Shown here: positions 16,620-24,135 of the stretch, piece after piece | How the letters are laid out: every line of letters starts with the position of its first letter | Numbering within the stretch: the stretch's first letter is position 1 | DNA from: CAKSQF01 sp964582375 | GTDB taxonomy: Bacteria; Bacillota; Clostridia; Oscillospirales; CAG-272 | Direction: 5' to 3' | Assembly: GCA_964582375.1 (NCBI GenBank) | Contig: CAZORL010000012.1 | Span: 1 to 45,734, forward strand | DNA: 45,734 bases | Translations under genes and position numbers: made by a program | The notes under the pieces: generated by a model | Seen by the model: only the letters and a program-made list of their open reading frames with translations | Databases searched by the model: none | Told to the model about the DNA's origin: nothing

Positions 16620-17246
16620 ATGAACAACCAAGTAAATCAGTCTTTCGACACTCAAACTCAAAGAAGCCAAAACACACCCTCGAATAATGCAACTACACTT
16701 GCGTTCGGACTCACTTGCTCCATCGTCGGCGTAATGGGTGGTTTTATCTCTATGTTTCTCGCATATGCCGTTTCCAAAATGGACACCGGCAGTCGGGAAT
16801 TAAATCGAGCCTACGGCGGTGATGCATTTACAGGTATTCAGAATGCAACCGCTCAGACCGCCAACAATATTCAAGACTTAGCAGAAATCATTAAAACCGG
16901 TATTTCTTTCGCTTTGATCGTTTTTGGTATTGCAATGATAGCCTACTTTGGCATTAAGCTCTTCAAAATCATTGAAAAGCTTAGTGCTAATTCATCTGTG
17001 GCAGAGGAGAGGCCGCAGACAAACAAACAGACTGACAATCAAACAGCAAAAGCGACGAAAGCTTACCCGACAAATTCCCAACAACCTCACCCAAACAAAG
17101 GTTCAACAGTTCACTCAAAGGTCGAATCGAAAATGTTGGACAGTCCGACAACAATTTACTGCCCATTTTGTGGGGAGGAGCTGTACATAGATCGCCGCAT
17201 CGATACGATGGAATGTCCTTACTGCACAAGGAAATTTGATCTGTAA
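16620..17246 (+). CDS. Small membrane protein with C-terminal zinc ribbon, function unknown
   Basis: A 208-residue protein that I do not recognise. A Gln/Asn/Thr-rich N-terminus leads into a first membrane segment (about 28-50). A loop with RAYGGDAFTGIQ and a second membrane segment (about 95-116, SFALIVFGIAMIAYFGIKLF) follow. Then comes a low-complexity Gln/Thr/Asn/Lys linker (about 130-175) and a zinc ribbon beginning at Cys181 (CPFCGEELYI, then ECPYC near 199-202). It starts after AAAGGAGGAAAAG. Base use is more AT-rich than its neighbours, suggesting a different history. The ribbon probably faces the cytoplasm and could bind a partner or nucleic acid. Confidence 0.82.
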   Translation: MNNQVNQSFDTQTQRSQNTPSNNATTLAFGLTCSIVGVMGGFISMFLAYAVSKMDTGSRELNRAYGGDAFTGIQNATAQTANNIQDLAEIIKTGISFALIVFGIAMIAYFGIKLFKIIEKLSANSSVAEERPQTNKQTDNQTAKATKAYPTNSQQPHPNKGSTVHSKVESKMLDSPTTIYCPFCGEELYIDRRIDTMECPYCTRKFDL

Positions 17247-17249
17247 TAC

Positions 17250-17288
17250 AAAAAACGAGGCTACCGATGATTGGAGTCTCGTTTTTTT
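17250..17288 (+). terminator. Terminator after the zinc-ribbon membrane protein
   Basis: ACGAGGCT pairs with AGTCTCGT (one G-T pair) and is followed by seven Ts ending at 17288; A-rich sequence precedes the stem. Confidence 0.8.
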
Positions 17289-17338
17289 GAAAAATTGACA
17301 AATATGCAATTGACGATTTTTTCTGTTATTTGTTTACT

Positions 17339-20110
17339 TTACTTTCCCGATGCGATTTTTCTTTTTTTTAAAAGCAGAATCACACCGACAGCAGCCACAA
17401 TCGTTGCAACAAATGTGCAAGCAACAAATATCTGCATACCCGTAGTCGGAGTTTGAGGGAGCTTATCGATCTTCTCGGTCTTCTCATATCCGCATTCGTT
17501 GCAGGTGTAGGTCAGTCTGCCTTCCTCATCGGTCGTGGATTCTTTGGTGATCTTGCCGTCATCAAAGCTATGTGCACTCTTATCACCGATCTCGCCGCAC
17601 TCACATTCTTTCCAATGTCCATCGTCATCGCTCTTCCAAGACGAGCTGAAGCTATGCTCATGAGATGGCTGATCGGGGGATGCTTCGGAGTAGGTGACCT
17701 CAAGCTCAGAAACGCTGATAAAGCCGGAGCCGCCTGCCGTACCCGCAATTCTGACACCCAAGCAGGATACGGGAGTTTTCAGCGAGAAGGTGTAGCTTTC
17801 ATAGCCGGGTGCAAAGACGTTATAGCTGTCACCCACGGGATATTTGTCGATACCGTCTGCGGCAACATCGACCCAGCCGTCGGACGTAAGGATCTGCACC
17901 TTTATGTCGCCGTTTTTGAACCAACCGCCGTTGTCGAAGTGGTTACCCTCCGAAAATTTCAGTGCGGAAACAACCTTTGCACCGTCGAAGAGATATCCGA
18001 TATAAGCAAACGCATTTGCGGTTTCGCCGATATATGTATCGTACTGTTGTTTATCGTTTGCACTGCTCGCATTTGGAATTATCTTATCGTTTATTACGCC
18101 GATATCCGACGAACCGCCGCCTGTCGGAGAAGATACCGAGCAGATTATGCAGGCAAGCTTTTCGGAAAAGGGCTTATCGCTCTCGATTACGGGAGTGATC
18201 TCGGCGACGCTTATGAAATGAGCGTTGCCGCCCGGCTTTCCGACAAATCGAACGCCGCTACACTCGACCTCTTTGTCAAACACGAATGTATAGGTCTCAA
18301 AGGGAGATCCGTGCGATGGCATGTCGTTACCCTCGGGATAGCCGCCATCGACAGTCGAGCCGACAGTGACCCACGCATCATCGATCAGTACTTCAACGGT
18401 CGGTGTTTTTTCGAACCAACCGCCATCCCAAAAATGGACGCCCTCGGTGAATTTCACCTTCGAAAGAGTTATTTTTTTGTCAAATTTGAGACCGACCCAA
18501 AGAGAGTCAAGTTCTCCGCCGCCGCAATAGGTATCATACTGAAGCCACGTAACGGAATCGGTCGTTGACGGGATTATACCGTCGCAGAAGACATTCATAT
18601 CCTTGTTTCCGCTTCCGGAGGGATTTGTAATCGAGCATATCGGGGAGCTGACGACCTCTGCAAGCTCGGGATCGACGGTAACGCTCGTCTTAAGCGTTAC
18701 GAGCGTTCCGTCTTCACCCTCGACTCTGCAGGTCACCGTGTATTCGCCCGGCTTTTCATAGCCGTATCGGCATATATTTTCAGAGGTAACAAAGCCGTCG
18801 CCCATATCATAGGTGACACTTTTGACCTTTTCACTGCCTGCGCTCGCAAGCTTTACAAGCACCGCACCGCCTGTTGTAGCGTTGACGGTGAGCGTCGCGC
18901 CGATTCCGCCCTCCCACTGCTCGTAGGGAACTGCGATAATATCGGCATCCGACACGATCTTGATCCCATCGTCACCGAAGTTTCCGCCGTTTGCATTGAC
19001 AGCTTCCTTTGCGAGCTTCAGCGACATATCTATCACATCATCGAGAGTGTAGTCCGTGGTTTGGAACTTGTTGCTCGTGTTGACAGCTGATGTATATTTG
19101 CTTTCGATAGCCTTTGCGCCGATGAGATTTCCGAGGATGGATGCGGCGGTCGAGGGGTTACAGTCGCTGTCTTGACCGCATCTCGTGGAGATGAGAATGG
19201 TCTTTTCCATATCGCCCTCGCCGTAAAGGAGTCCGATAAGTACATATGCGGCATTCAACTTTGCGTCGATATTGATAGCACCCGCGCATTCGGTGCACTT
19301 GTCGGAAGATGCCCATTTATCTTCAAGAAGCTGCCAGACAACCTCCCATTTTTCGCCCTTATCATACGCATTTATGACGTCCGTCATTACTTCTTTAAAG
19401 AGCGTGCCGTCGGGGATGGTTGCAAGTGCTCTATCAACTATCTCACGAACCGACGAGGCGGTAAACGCCGCCGAGTGCATTGCAGACACGAAAACACCGC
19501 CGTAAACGCCGTCTCCGTAATTCATGATATGACCGATCTCAAAAGCTCGCTCTGCCGCTTCATTTACAAGTCCCGGATAGATCATTCCGAGAAAGTCTGC
19601 CTCGATCTGCCAGTCAATGTCATCGGCATGGTTATTATACTCGGGGCTTCCGCAATCGGGGTAAGGGATGCCGTTTTGAAGATTCAGTCGTGCTTGATAA
19701 TTTGCGTGCCAAAGCGGAAATTCGGATTTTGAGAAATTTTCCGCTATAAGCTTGACATCGCAGTCAAGTCCGTGCTTATCGAGCATCTCTATAAAGGGTA
19801 TCTCGACATAAAGATCGTCCTGAGTGAAGGCATCATTGATCATAGACGGGCTCCACACGGGCATGTCTTTTTCGGGCATGATAACGCCCCGATAATTAAA
19901 TTCGGTCGATGCCGCCCATGACACACCGATCATTTGTCCGAGCCAACCGCCGAGAAGCTTATCGTAAAGTTCGTCGGTCGTCAATGTCGTCTCGACCTTT
20001 TTGATTTCTTCTGTTTCATTTGCGCTGACACCGTTTACGGAAAAAAGTGAGAAGAGCGAAAACGAAAGAAGCGAGAGTACGAGTAAAATCGAAACCAAAG
20101 TCTTTTTCAT
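17339..20110 (-). CDS. Secreted multidomain ADP-ribosylglycohydrolase, surface anchored
   Basis: A 923-residue exported protein. Signal peptide 1-30. ADP-ribosylglycohydrolase domain about 45-375: GGWLGQMIG, TQDD at 96-99 and DSDCN at 314-318 give the magnesium-binding Asp set that removes ADP-ribose from targets. A PKD/Ig-like segment (about 410-480) follows. Then come two tandem discoidin (F5/8C)-like carbohydrate-binding domains (about 490-645 and 655-805), evidently an internal duplication (both contain HF-x-GGWF and QYDTY). A His/Cys-rich module (HEHSFSSSWKSDDDGHW) leads to LPQTPTTG at 884-891, a hydrophobic helix and KKRK, i.e. a sortase-like tail with a stretched motif. AAAGG precedes the start. 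It lies 22 bases behind a cytoplasmic relative. A glycosidase role on another substrate is possible. Confidence 0.87.
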   Translation of the reverse strand: MKKTLVSILLVLSLLSFSLFSLFSVNGVSANETEEIKKVETTLTTDELYDKLLGGWLGQMIGVSWAASTEFNYRGVIMPEKDMPVWSPSMINDAFTQDDLYVEIPFIEMLDKHGLDCDVKLIAENFSKSEFPLWHANYQARLNLQNGIPYPDCGSPEYNNHADDIDWQIEADFLGMIYPGLVNEAAERAFEIGHIMNYGDGVYGGVFVSAMHSAAFTASSVREIVDRALATIPDGTLFKEVMTDVINAYDKGEKWEVVWQLLEDKWASSDKCTECAGAINIDAKLNAAYVLIGLLYGEGDMEKTILISTRCGQDSDCNPSTAASILGNLIGAKAIESKYTSAVNTSNKFQTTDYTLDDVIDMSLKLAKEAVNANGGNFGDDGIKIVSDADIIAVPYEQWEGGIGATLTVNATTGGAVLVKLASAGSEKVKSVTYDMGDGFVTSENICRYGYEKPGEYTVTCRVEGEDGTLVTLKTSVTVDPELAEVVSSPICSITNPSGSGNKDMNVFCDGIIPSTTDSVTWLQYDTYCGGGELDSLWVGLKFDKKITLSKVKFTEGVHFWDGGWFEKTPTVEVLIDDAWVTVGSTVDGGYPEGNDMPSHGSPFETYTFVFDKEVECSGVRFVGKPGGNAHFISVAEITPVIESDKPFSEKLACIICSVSSPTGGGSSDIGVINDKIIPNASSANDKQQYDTYIGETANAFAYIGYLFDGAKVVSALKFSEGNHFDNGGWFKNGDIKVQILTSDGWVDVAADGIDKYPVGDSYNVFAPGYESYTFSLKTPVSCLGVRIAGTAGGSGFISVSELEVTYSEASPDQPSHEHSFSSSWKSDDDGHWKECECGEIGDKSAHSFDDGKITKESTTDEEGRLTYTCNECGYEKTEKIDKLPQTPTTGMQIFVACTFVATIVAAVGVILLLKKRKIASGK

Positions 20111-20132
20111 AGCGTAATACCTTTCTTGTTTT

Positions 20133-21734
20133 TTATTTATTGTTCATATTATTTGTATTATTAATATGCTTCATCGTCTTCTCGACCATGTCATCGACGC
20201 TAACCTTGCCGACGCCGAATATCGATGTATCGAGCGTGCCGCAGATTGGTCTTGTCCACTCGTCGGGAATACCGCCCGCGCCCTTCATCATACCGATTAT
20301 AGAGCCGACGGTCGCACCGTTACAGTCGGTGTCAAAGCCGGTCTCGACCGCCATGCAGACGGATCTTGCAAAGTCGCCCGCGCCGTAAAGCAGAGCCGCC
20401 GCGACGATCATCGCATTCGAGATGGTGTGACACCAGCCGTGCTCGGAAAACTCATCGTATTCCGAATGTATTTTCGCAAAAACATCCTTTTTGTCGGCAC
20501 CGCCCTTCCAAGACTCGACGATCGACGACACAGAGCTGTGAAGTCTCGAATTTTTCGGGATCTGCGAAAGTCCTGCCGAAATAACATCCGGTACGCTGTC
20601 AGTACCTGCCGCCGCCGCGATCATCGCCGAGGCAAACATTTCGCCGTATATACCGTTCTTGACATGTGAGATCGATGCATCCCTCCATGCCATTTCGGCG
20701 GCGGTGACAGGGTCGCAGGGGTTGATATAGCCGAAATAGTCGCCGCGTATCTGCGCTCCTATCCACTCACGATAAACGTTTTTATAAAGTGCCGATTTAG
20801 GAGGGCGATAGCCCATCACGAAATTTTTATAAGCGACGCGCTCTGCGGTGCAGTAGGCATTTTTGCCCTGATACCATAGCCATGCCGCCGCCACATCATC
20901 GGGGGTAAAATCTCTGCCGTATCTGTCGACGATGACCGATGCGAGCACGGTGTAATTCGTGTCGTCGTCCACGGGAGCGCATTTAATATTATCGGCAAGG
21001 CAATATTTGCCGATCCTGTAGGATATCGAGTTCTCGATCTCGGGGGTGAGGTCTGCAAGGCGAATATAGCGATGTAGTGGATAGTTATCGGTCGCGGTGA
21101 GCAGCTTTTTCAGGTCGGGTGTGCGTATGCCCTCGATCGGCTTGCCGAGCAGACAGCCGCATATACGTCCAAGCCATGCGCCCTTGATTTTATCGCGAAG
21201 GGCGGCACGGTCGGGCATTTTCAGCTCGGGCAAAACACCGTCCGACGCTTCGACGATAGACGTTAGGTCGGATGGTTCGTCATATTTATAGCCGTCGACC
21301 ATACCCGCGTGTGAGACGATATCGAATATGAGATCGGACGCGCGCTCTTTATACGCGCCGTCGGGCATTTCGCTGACCGCGACAAAGAGCTTTTCGTACG
21401 ACGAAATGTCTTTACCCTCCTCGATCGACTGTCGATACTCGTTCATAATGTTTTTCGGGTAGGACTCCCAATAAAACATATTTTCGTAGTCGGGGGTGAT
21501 GTCACTGCCGTACATCAGCTCCTCGACCGTCCTGTTCGTGCCGCCGAGCACGAGAAAGTCAAGGGTGACCCTGAATATCTCCGACATTTTTTTGAGACAG
21601 CCGAGTCCCGGTGTCGCACTGCCGTTTTCCCATTTTTGGACAGCTTGACGTGACACTCCGAGCTTTTCGGCAAGCGCTTCTTGCGATAGCCCTGCGTCCG
21701 TACGCAGTTTTGAAATTCTGAACTTGAGTTCCAT
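20133..21734 (-). CDS. XRE helix-turn-helix fused to ADP-ribosylglycohydrolase
   Basis: A 533-residue cytoplasmic protein. Residues 1-60 are a Cro/C1-type DNA-binding domain (ISKLRTDAGLSQEALAEKLG, then VSRQAVQKWENG). A helical linker spans about 65-175. The rest is an ADP-ribosylglycohydrolase domain: GAWLGRICGCLLGKP at about 185-199, VDDDTNYT at 255-262 and GFDTDCNGATVGSIIG from 466, all with the metal-binding Asp residues intact, so it should be catalytically competent. AGGAGG precedes ATG 21734. It is first in an operon with the secreted relative. The promoter sits between the arms of an inverted repeat, suggesting autoregulation by its own HTH. Confidence 0.88.
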   Translation of the reverse strand: MELKFRISKLRTDAGLSQEALAEKLGVSRQAVQKWENGSATPGLGCLKKMSEIFRVTLDFLVLGGTNRTVEELMYGSDITPDYENMFYWESYPKNIMNEYRQSIEEGKDISSYEKLFVAVSEMPDGAYKERASDLIFDIVSHAGMVDGYKYDEPSDLTSIVEASDGVLPELKMPDRAALRDKIKGAWLGRICGCLLGKPIEGIRTPDLKKLLTATDNYPLHRYIRLADLTPEIENSISYRIGKYCLADNIKCAPVDDDTNYTVLASVIVDRYGRDFTPDDVAAAWLWYQGKNAYCTAERVAYKNFVMGYRPPKSALYKNVYREWIGAQIRGDYFGYINPCDPVTAAEMAWRDASISHVKNGIYGEMFASAMIAAAAGTDSVPDVISAGLSQIPKNSRLHSSVSSIVESWKGGADKKDVFAKIHSEYDEFSEHGWCHTISNAMIVAAALLYGAGDFARSVCMAVETGFDTDCNGATVGSIIGMMKGAGGIPDEWTRPICGTLDTSIFGVGKVSVDDMVEKTMKHINNTNNMNNK

Positions 21735-21774
21735 TTCTCATTATCCTCCTGTTTTTCCGCTGTATTTTTACTAT

Positions 21775-21808
21775 CTTGATTATACATCACATTTTATAAA
21801 AAATCAAG
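21775..21808 (-). promoter_or_regulatory. Promoter framed by an inverted repeat
   Basis: Minus strand TTGATT (21807-21802), 17 bases, TATAAT (21784-21779). The arms CTTGATT (21775-21781) and AATCAAG (21802-21808) form a perfect 7-base inverted repeat covering both promoter hexamers, a likely operator for the XRE fusion protein. Confidence 0.65.
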
Positions 21809-21846
21809 TATTTTTTCGTTGTCAATTTTAGAAACCGCAGGTTGTC

Positions 21847-21881
21847 AAAAAAGCTCTCCCGGATTTTTGGGGAGAGCTTTT
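21847..21881 (-). terminator. Terminator of the ABC pair/DUF4186 operon
   Basis: GCTCTCCC (21853-21860) pairs with GGGAGAGC (21870-21877). On the minus strand a six-T run follows. It begins just after the DUF4186 stop codon. Confidence 0.85.
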
Positions 21882-21882
21882 C

Positions 21883-22236
21883 TTATTTTTTATATTCGCG
21901 TTCGATCCAAACCATGATAAAATCGACCGTCTTTTCGATCTCGCGCTCGGTCATGGGGCGGTCATTTGCGACATGATACCATTTATTCATGCATCCTCTG
22001 CAACAAAGTGCGCAGGCGTGTTGGGCAACAAACACGGGATGACCGCGCATGGGAGTTTGTTTGCCGTCGGTCTCGCCCGGGATGGGGGCAAGGCGAGCAC
22101 TAACAAAATCGGTCGCATGAGATCTGATCTTTTCGATGCCAACTCTGTCGATATATGCGATATCGGCTGCGGAAAGATGAAAGCGGGATCTGAACTTTGA
22201 TCTTGAAAGGCGGGCAAAGGCTTCATCGTATGTCAT
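21883..22236 (-). CDS. DUF4186 family protein
   Basis: A 117-residue cytoplasmic protein matching the small DUF4186 family across its length: FRSRFHLSAADIAYIDRVG, then a DGKQTPMRGHPVFVAQHACA stretch, ACCRGC-like Cys spacing (CALCCRGCMNKWY) and a final FIMVWIERE helix. The conserved His/Cys residues suggest metal binding, but no activity is established. ATG 22236 lies just behind the stop of the ABC gene, so it is the last gene of that operon. A hairpin terminator follows at once. Confidence 0.88.
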   Translation of the reverse strand: MTYDEAFARLSRSKFRSRFHLSAADIAYIDRVGIEKIRSHATDFVSARLAPIPGETDGKQTPMRGHPVFVAQHACALCCRGCMNKWYHVANDRPMTEREIEKTVDFIMVWIEREYKK

Positions 22237-22239
22237 TTA

Positions 22240-24135
22240 TCACGCCGCCCCGCCTTCTTTGACATAATACTGTGCCTGCGCATTCCAAAGCTCGCTGTAT
22301 TTGCCGTCTTTATCGGCAAGCAGATCTTCGTGTCCTCCCTGCTGTATCACACTGCCCTCATGGAAGACGGCGATCTCATCGCAGAACTTACATGACGAGA
22401 GTCGGTGGGAGATATATATGGCGGTCTTGTCACCCGCGATCGAGTCGAACTTTTCGTATATCTCCGCCTCGGCGATCGGATCGAGCGCGGCGGTCGGTTC
22501 ATCAAGAATGATAAACGGTGCGTCCTTATAGAGTGCGCGGGCGATGGCGAGCTTTTGTGCCTCGCCGCCCGACACATCGACGCCGTTTTTGTTCCAGCTT
22601 TTATAAAGACATGTATCGATACCGTCGGGCATTGTTGCAAGGCGATCGGAAAATCCCGCCTTTGTGAGGCAGTCGATCACGCGGTCTTTATCAAAATCGC
22701 TTCCCGAGGCAATATTTTCGGAAAGATTCATTGACAAAAGATTGAAATCTTGGAAAACTACCGAGAAAATGTCCATATATTCTCGATAATCGTATTTGCG
22801 AATATCGATGCCGTTCAGGAGTATCTCGCCCTCGGTCGGATCATAAAGTCGGCAGAGCAATTTTATGAAGGTAGTCTTACCCGAGCCGTTCATTCCGACG
22901 ACCGCAAGTCTCTCGCCGACTCTGAATTTCATGTTCACGTTTTTAAGTGAGTAATTATCCGAGCCCGGGTATTTGAAGGACACATTTCGGAACTCGATCT
23001 CATATTTGCGATCGGATCGTTTTTCAACCGTGAGCGAGCCCTTGTACATATCATTCGGAATATCGAGATAATCGAAGGTAAGCTTCAAAAAAGGTGCGTT
23101 GTTGCGCATATCGATAAGAGCGTTCACCATCTCGGATATACCGCCCGACACCTTGGTGATCGATGCGACATACTGTGTGACCGCGCCGAGTCCAAACGCA
23201 CCGCCGAGTGCTTTGAGGCAGACAAAAAGATAGATCATGCCGACAAGCAGTGGTGTTGATGCCGACGCCGCCGCTGTATACAATCCTCCCGCGCCTCGAG
23301 CATATTTTGCGAAAACTCCGTTTGAGCTGAAGGTACTGTTTTTATCGGTATTGAATCGCTCACAGATCTTGTCCTGACGATAGGTTCTCACATCGAGGGC
23401 AAGCTTGTCATTATATCCGAGAAATCCGAAAAAACCGAACAAACGGTTGCCGAAATTATGCATTTTCGAAAGCTTTGCCCACTGATCGCCGATCTTCGCG
23501 GCAAATATCGGCGAGACTGCGGTGATCGCGAGCATCAGGACAATAATGCCTATCGCGGCAAGCGGACTGTTCAGAAATGACTGCCCGGGAACGGGGATCG
23601 TGAAAAGCGTTACCGTCAGTGAGACACCACCGAGGACGGTGATGATCGATGAAACAAGTTCGCCAAATGATGTCCAGACGTGATACATTCCCCATCCCGA
23701 GGAATTGAGATTTTGCATCACGGTCGAATGAAGTTCTGCGGTCTTCGGATCATCAATTCGCGAATAATCCATTTCGAGCATCTTATCGGCAAAGATATGC
23801 TCGATCTTCATCCACATACCTGCGGTCTGCGAATTTTTCCATCTTGTCAAAAAAATGTTGACTGTCGATATTACCGCTGCCGCTGAAAGCGATATCAGGA
23901 CAAGCATTTTCAGCCGTTCCGCATCCCTCGACGGAGAGGCAAGCTCGCCGATGATGAGCGCGGACAGATATATCCCGACATATGGCGTGAGGGTGTCCCA
24001 AATGATCTTGGCAATACAGGAGGCGAAAAGGCTTGGATATTTACGTCGATAGATGTCCATGGCACGAATATTCATCCGAGCGATCTGCGAAAGCGACATT
24101 TTATCGTCAGATTTGGTTTTCTTCATTCTCTTCAT
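22240..24135 (-). CDS. ABC exporter half-transporter, second of a pair
   Basis: A 631-residue fused permease-ATPase of normal length, with no zinc ribbon. Six hydrophobic segments occupy about 35-340. The ATPase has Walker A GMNGSGKTT, a Q-loop VFQDFNLL, signature VSGGEAQ, Walker B FIILDEPTAALDP and ISHRLSS. The start at ATG 24135 is chosen for its GAGGAGGGCG site. This start still overlaps the end of the upstream ABC gene by 29 bases, which suggests coupled translation and a heterodimer. The DEPTAALDP form is typical of clostridial exporter pairs for peptides or drugs; the substrate is unknown. Confidence 0.92.
   Translation of the reverse strand: MKRMKKTKSDDKMSLSQIARMNIRAMDIYRRKYPSLFASCIAKIIWDTLTPYVGIYLSALIIGELASPSRDAERLKMLVLISLSAAAVISTVNIFLTRWKNSQTAGMWMKIEHIFADKMLEMDYSRIDDPKTAELHSTVMQNLNSSGWGMYHVWTSFGELVSSIITVLGGVSLTVTLFTIPVPGQSFLNSPLAAIGIIVLMLAITAVSPIFAAKIGDQWAKLSKMHNFGNRLFGFFGFLGYNDKLALDVRTYRQDKICERFNTDKNSTFSSNGVFAKYARGAGGLYTAAASASTPLLVGMIYLFVCLKALGGAFGLGAVTQYVASITKVSGGISEMVNALIDMRNNAPFLKLTFDYLDIPNDMYKGSLTVEKRSDRKYEIEFRNVSFKYPGSDNYSLKNVNMKFRVGERLAVVGMNGSGKTTFIKLLCRLYDPTEGEILLNGIDIRKYDYREYMDIFSVVFQDFNLLSMNLSENIASGSDFDKDRVIDCLTKAGFSDRLATMPDGIDTCLYKSWNKNGVDVSGGEAQKLAIARALYKDAPFIILDEPTAALDPIAEAEIYEKFDSIAGDKTAIYISHRLSSCKFCDEIAVFHEGSVIQQGGHEDLLADKDGKYSELWNAQAQYYVKEGGAA

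Noticed and set aside
17453..18568. A 371-codon open frame on the plus strand
   Set aside because: Antisense to the secreted ADP-ribosylglycohydrolase gene; codon bias of the real gene keeps the opposite strand open. Its product shows no domain.
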